DNA of 10,558 nt from Helicobacteraceae bacterium (lineage in GTDB: Bacteria; Campylobacterota; Campylobacteria; Campylobacterales; Sulfurimonadaceae). Positions within the stretch are counted from its first letter, which is position 1; every line of letters begins with the position of its first letter. The DNA is taken from positions 1 through 10,558 of the forward strand of contig JALSUN010000105.1 of assembly GCA_027061425.1 (NCBI GenBank). The letters run 5' to 3'. Below the pieces are notes generated by a model, which searched no databases, was not told the origin of the DNA, and saw nothing but the letters and a program-made list of their open reading frames with translations. Below are positions 1 to 4,632 of this stretch, in pieces. Both the position numbers and the translations under genes were made by a program.

Positions 1-303
1 ATACCTATAGAAAACTTTAGTATCCATTATAATGCCGTAGATGGTTTTACTATACTTGATGATGAAAATATACTAATTGTCGGAAACAATACTTTGTATA
101 GATATACAAAAGATGTCACTACAAGTAGTTGGAATATAACCAAAGAGGAATCTTTTGAAAATTATGTGATTGGCGATGTTTCAGTAGATGTCTTAGTAAG
201 CAGTTCACAGATAATAATTACAAACCAGTACAAAATATTTATATTTGATCTAAATACGTTAAGGTTACTAGAAACCTTTGAATATGACAATCTACCAAGG
301 TGA
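1..303 (+). CDS. 3' end of an unidentified gene, cut by the window edge
   Basis: The frame is open from base 1 to a TGA at 301-303, giving the last 100 residues of a longer protein; its true start lies outside the window. I do not recognise the family. The visible part is rich in alternating hydrophobic and polar residues, with short strand-like runs such as ENILIVGNNTLYRY and SQIIITNQYKIFIFDL. These look like blades of a beta-propeller (WD40/PQQ/Kelch-like), and the end ETFEYDNLPR would be the last strand. No cysteine, transmembrane segment or catalytic motif is visible. Base composition is more AT-rich than in the rplU-parB block. It reads toward a long gene-free stretch and is not tightly linked to the next gene. 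The propeller idea is inference from pattern only. Confidence 0.6.
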   Translation: MPIENFSIHYNAVDGFTILDDENILIVGNNTLYRYTKDVTTSSWNITKEESFENYVIGDVSVDVLVSSSQIIITNQYKIFIFDLNTLRLLETFEYDNLPR

Positions 304-549
304 TTGATTGGTTTTGGAAATAAGGGTCTGATAACGAATCTTTTCAAAATAGTTAATTAAGCCAAAACAAGAGCGTAATAAGTGATAATAGAAGCTAACG
401 GGAAAAGGTTTTCTCAATATCTTTTTTCTACAACAATAATCTCTCACTGTCGTAGATAGAAATGTTATATTGAAAGAGAGGTAACGGTCTATGTTTATTT
501 TTCTGTGTCTTGCTTCCCTTTCTTTTTTTGACTCAGCAAAAAGAGAAAC

Positions 550-595
550 ACACAGCACTAAAGTGCCGTACAGGACGGAACTAAATCCGTATCGT
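550..595. repeat. Two-hairpin module, first unit in copy A
   Basis: This 46-base unit forms two hairpins: GCAC/GTGC around TAAA (555-566) and ACGGA/TCCGT around ACTAAA (575-590). It ends in TCGT directly before an A-run. Related units are at 801-846 and 10353-10399. The matching place in copy B (junction at 9861/9862) lacks it exactly, with the same flanks on both sides. Confidence 0.75.
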
Positions 596-743
596 AAAAA
601 AACTGACTCTAGCGGGCTTCAGGGTCGGTAGCTACCGACTTCCCTCTCTTCACACGCTTTTTAGTTAAAAATGCCAAACTCGCTTTGCTCAATAAGGTCT
701 ACGACGTTGATGCTACGCATAACAACTCTGTTTCCGAAGCTAT

Positions 744-765
744 AAAAGCCAAGCAGTTGGCTTTT
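744..765. terminator. Strong hairpin, possible bidirectional terminator
   Basis: AAAAGCCAA (744-752) and TTGGCTTTT (757-765) form a perfect 9-bp stem with a GCAG loop. The A-run on one side and T-run on the other would allow intrinsic termination from either direction. It sits inside repeat copy A but is not found in B or C. The T-run is part of the stem and only four bases long, so function as a terminator is a guess. Confidence 0.35.
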
Positions 766-800
766 ACTTAACGCTTCTCATCTCTGACGCGACAGAGAGA

Positions 801-846
801 TCAGCACCAACAGTGCAATGCAGGGAGGCACTAAATGCCGAGTCGT
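801..846. repeat. Two-hairpin module, second unit in copy A
   Basis: This 46-base paralogue of 550-595 has GCAC/GTGC around CAACA and GGCA/TGCC around CTAAA, and again ends in TCGT before an A-run. Stem bases differ from the first unit but pairing is kept, while the ACTAAAT loop region is conserved. Copy B has the same flanks (CGACAGAGA and AAAAAGTT near 10212-10227) without the unit. Confidence 0.75.
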
Positions 847-1000
847 AAAAAGTTTAGCCCGCCACTGTTTAAGTTTGTAAGGAAATTATTAAACAAGACA
901 AAATAAAAAAGAATTAAACAAACACAGCTAAAATTTACTAAGACGTTCACAAACAAATAACAGCCACAACGTAAAGAACATAAAAATTAAAACCACTCCA

Positions 1001-1014
1001 TTGATATACATCAA
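1001..1014. promoter_or_regulatory. FNR/CRP-family operator, TTGAT-N4-ATCAA
   Basis: TTGATATACATCAA is a perfect palindrome that equals the classical FNR half-sites TTGAT and ATCAA with the right 4-base spacer. Its centre (1007.5) is about 41 bases before the start of transcription expected from the TAAAAT box at 1037-1042, the usual place for a class II activator. It precedes the reductase gene at 1066. Which CRP/FNR-family protein binds it cannot be told from this window. Confidence 0.7.
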
Positions 1015-1036
1015 CACCCCCATCCCCCACAAAAAG

Positions 1037-1042
1037 TAAAAT
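1037..1042 (+). promoter_or_regulatory. Probable -10 box of the reductase gene
   Basis: TAAAAT lies 29 bases before the GTATG at the start codon and correctly spaced from the FNR-type site. It predicts a start near 1049 and a very short leader with the ribosome binding site AAGGAA (1055-1060). There is no -35 box, as expected for an activator-dependent promoter. It differs from TATAAT at one base. Confidence 0.45.
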
Positions 1043-1065
1043 ACCAAACATAAAAAGGAAGCCGT

Positions 1066-2769
1066 ATGTCTGAACCAAAACTCAACAAACGAGAGCGCTA
1101 CAAAGCACAGATGAGCCCCTATGACTTCTATGCAGAGTTCGAAACACTGGACTTTGAGAGTTTGAGTGAGGGGGAACGTTATTATCTTCAAGATTATGGC
1201 ATCTTTAACACGGAGTTTCTTGAGGATGAGTTTACCTTGCGTATCCGTGTGCCGGGTGGACGCATTTCAGTAGATGATTTTAAGGCTATTGCTGAGGTGG
1301 CGTCTGAGTATGACCTTACTGTGATTTTAACGGTGAGAGGGGGTATGCAACTTCATGATATTGAAGCAGATGATATATTGGACATTCATAAACGCATTAA
1401 TGCTCTTGGTGTGACGACCTGGCAGAGTTTTGGTGACAATGTTCGTAACATTGTCACTGACCCTTATGAAGGAAGAGGTGTTCATAGTGAGTTGGAAGTT
1501 TATGGGCTAATTGAACAGATGCAAGAGTACATCATACAAAACCCTAAATATGTCGGGATGTTGCCACGTCGTGTCAGTATTGGTATCTCTGGAAACAGTG
1601 CAAATGTGGTCTCGTTTTTTGCTAATGACATCTATTTTGCTCTGGCTCAGAAGAATGAAGCGTTAGGCTTTAATGTCTATATGGGTGGGAAGAACTCTGA
1701 GGTCGCGAAGTGTGCAGATATCTTTTTAAAACAAGAAGAGGTCTTTGACTTCTACAGAGCTTTTTTGGAGACTTTTTACAAAAGAGGGTCTCGTTTTTCC
1801 CGTTCGAAGACCAGACTTTTTTACCTTATAGAAGAGATAGGGATGCCACAGTTAAGAACGTATATCGAAGAAGCGTATGGCCATGCATTTAAGACTGCTG
1901 GTAAAGTGTGCCTTGCAAAAGCGAAGTTTGAGAGTTTTGAGATGCTGAAAGATGGTACTTTCGCTTATCGCTATCAGACCAACTTTTCGAGACTTAAAGC
2001 TGATGAGATCTTAGGTATTGCGAACTTTGCGTTAGAAAGTGGTGCAGAGATTCGTTTTGGGATCGACCAAAACATCTACTTATTAGGACTTAAAGAGAAG
2101 GTAGTGCCTTTTGAACATACGATGGAAAACTCAACGGTTTTGACCTGTGCGGGCAACCTCTGTCCTTATGCTGTGTGGAGTATTAAAGATGATACCGAGT
2201 ATCTGCCACTTGACAAAATAGAAGAGCATCAAATCCACATTGGATTTTCAGGCTGCGCCAAAGGGTGTGGTCGTCATCACCATACGGACATTGGACTAAT
2301 TGGTCTTAAAACCAGCCATTTCGGTGACACTGAGGGCGGAGCGCGGGTACATCTGGGTGCGGAACACTCGGATGGTGCATCGACAGGGCGTATGCTCTTT
2401 TCTATGGTGCCCTTTGTACATCTTAGATCACTGATATCACTTATCATCGCACTTTATGAGCAGAGTAGTTGTGAAGATTTTGAGTCCTATGCTAAGTATG
2501 AATTGAACCATTTTTCTATAGAGTTTCTTTCTATGTGGTACCTGCTTAACCTAAAACATCAGAGTGCTTTGAAACTGCCAGAGGCTGTTGACAAGGACTT
2601 TATAGGTGAACTGGAGCTTCTCAAAGAGTTCTTTGAAGAGATCGAGATGTTAGAACTGGTGGAGACCCACTTTAGAGACACTATTTCTACTTTATCAAAA
2701 GAGCTCTGGACAGTAGCAGGTGAGGATCCTAATTATAAACCACCGATAGAGCGTCATGTGTTTCGTTAA
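1066..2769 (+). CDS. Ferredoxin-type siroheme nitrite/sulfite reductase (hemoprotein)
   Basis: 567 residues, predicted cytoplasmic, no signal peptide. The family reduces nitrite to ammonia or sulfite to sulfide by six electrons at a siroheme coupled to a 4Fe-4S cluster. Two ferredoxin-like half domains (about 50-120 and 300-350) each precede a siroheme/cluster-binding part. Visible motifs are R91 in RGGMQLHDI, R127 in GDNVRN, LPRRVS at 166-171, C361-x4-C366 and C397-x3-C401 in SGCAKGCGR. The first cysteine pair is normally Cx5C, so one residue is missing here. Where E. coli CysI has two active-site lysines and plant nitrite reductase Lys/Asn, this protein has R169 and S171. The tail after about 450 is longer than in CysI-like proteins. 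The start has a good AAGGAA site. No cysJ, cysH or nitrate reductase gene is nearby, so nitrite versus sulfite is unresolved; the FNR-type site favours nitrogen-oxide or redox control. Confidence 0.88.
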   Translation: MSEPKLNKRERYKAQMSPYDFYAEFETLDFESLSEGERYYLQDYGIFNTEFLEDEFTLRIRVPGGRISVDDFKAIAEVASEYDLTVILTVRGGMQLHDIEADDILDIHKRINALGVTTWQSFGDNVRNIVTDPYEGRGVHSELEVYGLIEQMQEYIIQNPKYVGMLPRRVSIGISGNSANVVSFFANDIYFALAQKNEALGFNVYMGGKNSEVAKCADIFLKQEEVFDFYRAFLETFYKRGSRFSRSKTRLFYLIEEIGMPQLRTYIEEAYGHAFKTAGKVCLAKAKFESFEMLKDGTFAYRYQTNFSRLKADEILGIANFALESGAEIRFGIDQNIYLLGLKEKVVPFEHTMENSTVLTCAGNLCPYAVWSIKDDTEYLPLDKIEEHQIHIGFSGCAKGCGRHHHTDIGLIGLKTSHFGDTEGGARVHLGAEHSDGASTGRMLFSMVPFVHLRSLISLIIALYEQSSCEDFESYAKYELNHFSIEFLSMWYLLNLKHQSALKLPEAVDKDFIGELELLKEFFEEIEMLELVETHFRDTISTLSKELWTVAGEDPNYKPPIERHVFR

Positions 2770-2777
2770 TTTAGAAA

Positions 2778-3494
2778 ATGTATAATCTCTTTATGATAAA
2801 AAATATACTGTTTGTTTTGGTGTTACTGTTCTATAGTGGTTGCGAGTTTGATCTTTTCAATGACAAAAAAGTTGAAAAGTTGCAAGATGAAAACATGAAG
2901 CTCAAGGCTCAAAAAGAGGCAGAGGCAACACAGCTTGAATATAAAAACTCCTTAGTTAAAATAGAGAAGTCTCAAGAACTTGAGCAGCTGAAGCTTGAAA
3001 GTGAACTTAAAAAAGTACAACTTGAAAACTCTAAAGAGTTAGAAAAGATCGCTTTGGAAAATGCACTTAAAAAAGAGAAGATAGAGAAAGAGAAGGTGTT
3101 AGAACTTGAGGTCTTACGTCAAAAAACAGCTTTGGCTGAAGCAGAGAAGGCATTAGAACTTAAAAAATACCTTTTTGCTGTTCTTGCTCTCATTATCATC
3201 ATTATCGCTTTTTTTATCTATTATTATCTCAAACGAAAACGTGAAGACAAACTCATCGCTTACAATGATAACTTAAAAAAGTACTTTCAGTATAAAGAGA
3301 GTGAGACACGGACGCGTATTGCGGAGAAGGTCTTAGACACTATAACCGAAGGTAAACTTTCTAAAGAAGATCAGGTCAACCTTATCAAAGCGATCTCTGC
3401 CTCAGAAGCCTTAGAAGAGAAGAAAAGTGTTGACGAAATAGAAAGTATAGAGGTAGAGATGATAGAAATGGAACAAAAACGTAAAACTAAGTAA
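2778..3494 (+). CDS. Unknown lipobox, coiled-coil, single-TM protein
   Basis: I do not recognise this family. The 238 residues show a hydrophobic signal (about 8-19) ending in FYSGC with Cys22, a plausible though imperfect lipobox because Tyr sits at -3. A highly charged helix of about 100 residues (30-130), almost surely a coiled coil, follows. A strong transmembrane segment (131-151, with five Ile in a row) is followed by KRKR, and an acidic/basic C-terminal tail of 87 residues is probably cytoplasmic. Three tandem 20-residue repeats fill 53-112. If lipidated, the protein would be fixed to a membrane at both ends of the coil. The gene follows the reductase by 8 nt but has a TATAAT inside its first codons. 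A second start, ATG at 2793, removes five residues and keeps the whole signal (Cys17), so the true start is open. A link to the reductase is not supported beyond position. Confidence 0.75.
   Translation: MYNLFMIKNILFVLVLLFYSGCEFDLFNDKKVEKLQDENMKLKAQKEAEATQLEYKNSLVKIEKSQELEQLKLESELKKVQLENSKELEKIALENALKKEKIEKEKVLELEVLRQKTALAEAEKALELKKYLFAVLALIIIIIAFFIYYYLKRKREDKLIAYNDNLKKYFQYKESETRTRIAEKVLDTITEGKLSKEDQVNLIKAISASEALEEKKSVDEIESIEVEMIEMEQKRKTK
2781..2786 (+). promoter_or_regulatory. Possible -10 box inside the start of the coiled-coil gene
   Basis: A perfect TATAAT directly follows the ATG at 2778-2780. Transcription would begin near 2793, where a second in-frame ATG lies. If used, the transcript would be leaderless or nearly so. 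Neither ATG has a good ribosome binding site, which is why this deserves attention. Confidence 0.35.
2934..3113 (+). repeat. Three tandem 60-base (20-residue) coding repeats
   Basis: Within the coiled-coil gene, residues 53-72, 73-92 and 93-112 align without gaps. All have LE at positions 1-2, a hydrophobic residue at 10 with E at 11, and L-E at 16-17; two of three have E at 15 and K at 6 and 7. Twenty residues is not a multiple of the 7-residue heptad, so the coil must have regular skips or stutters. The repeat is inside the gene and probably arose by internal duplication. Confidence 0.7.
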
Positions 3495-3512
3495 GTATAA
3501 AGTAAATCTAGG

Positions 3513-3518
3513 TATAAT
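3513..3518 (+). promoter_or_regulatory. Probable -10 box for the rplU-rpmA transcript
   Basis: TATAAT lies just after the end of the coiled-coil gene and predicts a start near 3525, which leaves a leader of about 228 nt before rplU. No convincing -35 box is visible, normal for this phylum. Confidence 0.6.
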
Positions 3519-3524
3519 TCGCCA

Positions 3525-3740
3525 ACTTTTACTCAGAGTGGCTTGTTCACTTTGACAAAGACTAAAAGAGTACTTTATGAACTCTTGGTGTCGGAGAGGG
3601 CTTTTGTCTTCTCTTTACAGGCTTGACCTGATCATTGCAAATGTTAACTTTTTTGACCTGCCTTGTGTAAGTTAATAGAGTCTTGTGATGATGAGTTTAG
3701 TACTGACACTAAGCGTTTTTAGAGGACTCTTAACTAAAAC
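3525..3740 (+). promoter_or_regulatory. Structured 5' leader of rplU, possible attenuator
   Basis: The 258-base gap 3495-3752 has no credible gene but many helices in the sense strand. H1 pairs CAGAGTG (3534-3540) with CACTTTG (3548-3554). H2 pairs GACAAA (3554-3559) with TTTGTC (3603-3608) and encloses GAC/GTC and AAGAGT/ACTCTT (3566-3571, 3581-3586). CAGG (3618-3621) can pair with CCTG at 3627-3630 or at 3657-3660, because TTGACCTG occurs twice. H4 pairs GTTAA-GAGTC (3671-3682, two-base bulge) with GACTCTTAAC (3725-3734). It encloses a 7-bp hairpin GTTTAGT/ACTAAGC (3695-3714) followed by a T-run, which is terminator-like. Bacterial r-protein operons are often autoregulated through such leaders. 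I cannot match it to a named RNA family. H1 and H2 share base 3554, so one pair must give way. Confidence 0.55.
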
Positions 3741-3752
3741 AAGGAAACATAT

Positions 3753-4061
3753 ATGTACGCAATCATTAAAAATGGTGGTAAGCAGTATAAGGTTCAAGAG
3801 GGCGATATTCTTCTTCTTGACAAAATGGACCTAGCTGCAAAAGAGACTGTAGAGATCAAAGAAGTTCTAGCTGTAAATGCTGGTGAGCTTGTTGTTGGAG
3901 CACCTTTCGTAGAAGGCGCTGTAGTAACTGCAGAAGTAATCAACGAAGGTCGTGCTAAAAAAGTAATTATCTTCAAAAAGCGTCGTCGTAAAGATTCAAA
4001 AGTTAAACGTGGTTTCCGTCGTGATTTTACTCGCGTTCGTATCACTAAAATCGCTGCATAA
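3753..4061 (+). CDS. rplU: 50S ribosomal protein L21
   Basis: 102 residues, the usual length of bacterial L21. It begins MYAIIKNGGKQYKVQEGD, the classic L21 N-terminus, and has the basic KKRRRKDSKVKRGFRR segment (about 74-89) used to contact 23S rRNA, ending with the typical TRVRITKI. L21 is a structural protein of the large subunit. The start is set by AAGGA at 3741-3745, seven bases before the ATG. It is followed after 24 nt by rpmA, and the pair is transcribed from the promoter at 3513 through a long folded leader that may sense free ribosomal protein. Confidence 0.98.
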   Translation: MYAIIKNGGKQYKVQEGDILLLDKMDLAAKETVEIKEVLAVNAGELVVGAPFVEGAVVTAEVINEGRAKKVIIFKKRRRKDSKVKRGFRRDFTRVRITKIAA

Positions 4062-4085
4062 GCACAATTAAATTAGGAGAAAGAC

Positions 4086-4343
4086 ATGGCACACAAAAAA
4101 GGTCAAGGTAGTACTCAGAATAATCGTGACTCAGCAGGTCGTCGATTAGGTGTTAAGAAATTTGGTGGTGAAACAGTACGTGCAGGTAACATCGTTATCC
4201 GTCAACGTGGAACTAAAGTACACCCAGGTAAAAACATGGGAATGGGTAAAGATCATACTCTTTACGCTCTTGTAGATGGTGTTGTTGTTTTTGAAAGAAA
4301 AGACAAAAACCGTAAGCAAGTTTCTATCGTTCCAGCTGCGTAA
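4086..4343 (+). CDS. rpmA: 50S ribosomal protein L27
   Basis: 85 residues, normal for L27. The N-terminus MAHKKGQGSTQNNRDS is the conserved extension that reaches into the peptidyl transferase centre. It starts directly at MAHKKG, without the short cleaved leader found in Firmicutes. GRRLGVKKFGGE and the HPGKNMGMGKDHTLYA stretch are family hallmarks. The ribosome binding site AGGAG lies just before the ATG (4075-4079). The gene is the second of the rplU-rpmA pair; a hairpin with a T-run (4353-4382) follows, so most transcripts probably end there. Confidence 0.98.
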   Translation: MAHKKGQGSTQNNRDSAGRRLGVKKFGGETVRAGNIVIRQRGTKVHPGKNMGMGKDHTLYALVDGVVVFERKDKNRKQVSIVPAA

Positions 4344-4352
4344 GTAGCTTTT

Positions 4353-4382
4353 GATCCCGCTTGTCGGGGTCACCTCTTTTTT
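4353..4382 (+). terminator. Probable intrinsic terminator after rpmA
   Basis: GATCCCG (4353-4359) pairs with CGGGGTC (4365-4371) over seven pairs with one G-T wobble, around a CTTGT loop. Six T follow at 4377-4382. The T-run starts five bases after the stem, so termination may be partial and allow some read-through into obg. Confidence 0.6.
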
Positions 4383-4427
4383 AACCTCTTAACAAATATT
4401 TAATACTGTATTTTTTCTTTTCAAATG

Positions 4428-4433
4428 TATAAT
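4428..4433 (+). promoter_or_regulatory. Probable -10 box for the obg-parB operon
   Basis: TATAAT is preceded by TG and a T-rich run (4411-4421), the promoter style of Campylobacterota. It lies just after the rpmA terminator and predicts a start near 4440. This would place the inverted-repeat element 4472-4556 inside a leader of about 190 nt. Confidence 0.5.
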
Positions 4434-4471
4434 GTTAAATATTTATTTGACTACTTGATTTAGTATTGAGT

Positions 4472-4556
4472 CGTCATTCCTGCGAAGGCAGGAATCAACA
4501 AATTATAATAGTCTGATTGTTTTGACTCGTGGATTCCTGCCTACGCAGGAATGACG
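4472..4556. repeat. Small inverted-repeat element (MITE-like) in the rpmA-obg gap
   Basis: Two 25-base arms (4472-4496 and 4532-4556) are inverted copies of each other with one mismatch. Each arm also holds its own hairpin, ATTCCTGC/GCAGGAAT around four bases. The 35-base centre contains a TATAAT at 4504-4509. The CGTCATTCCTGC arms resemble the short ATTCC-N-GGAAT repeats found in many proteobacterial genomes, such as the Neisseria dRS3 type, but I cannot assign a family. A degenerate single arm is at 9693-9715. No target duplication is obvious. Confidence 0.8.
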
Positions 4557-4632
4557 AAGAACTTTGGACTTGTAACGAATTTATATTTCGATATTCATAA
4601 GATCTCAGAGTAGGTCACCAAAAGGAACAACC

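Larger units (their letters stand above)
512..902. repeat. Dispersed hairpin-rich repeat, copy A
   Basis: This is the main content of the gene-free stretch 304-1065. It matches copies at 9824-10276 (B) and 10321-10558 (C). A 30-base left block (512-541, with the core TTTCTTTTTTTGACTCA) is identical to 9824-9853. The block 602-649 matches 9868-9916 with one indel and one substitution, and contains the 16-base perfect palindrome GTCGGTAGCTACCGAC (624-639). Further shared parts are a CCAAACTCGC-TTGCTCA segment (about 673-690), a TCTCTG/CAGAGA hairpin (781-798) and a right end with a GTTTAA/TTAAAC stem (867-872 and 889-894) followed by ACAAGA. Reading frames through it are broken by stops in different places in each copy, so it is probably not coding. 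Its exact ends are estimated from where the copies stop matching. The bases at 304-511 show nothing I can name. Confidence 0.85.

Noticed and set aside
400..429. Hairpin GAAA/TTTC near 405-416 followed by a T-run as a terminator of the upstream partial gene
   Set aside because: The stem is only four weak pairs and the T-run is several bases away, so it cannot be supported.
292..558. Minus-strand 88-codon frame with SKKEREA-like start
   Set aside because: The same short peptide appears on the minus strand of copies B and C only because the repeat is conserved in DNA; frames continue differently and stop early in each.
512..902. Whether the repeat copies could be a CRISPR array or tRNA/structured housekeeping RNA
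   Set aside because: There are no regularly spaced short repeats, and no tRNA, SRP, tmRNA or RNase P signature motifs are present.
928..1191. Minus-strand 87-codon hydrophobic frame
   Set aside because: It runs antisense over the reductase start and its promoter and FNR-type site; the hydrophobicity comes from the A-rich + strand.
3577..3675. 32-codon open frame in the rplU leader (ATG 3577, TAA 3673), a possible leader peptide
   Set aside because: It has only a weak upstream site (AAGAG), no run of regulatory codons, and its start lies in the loop of helix H2; chance is the simpler reading.
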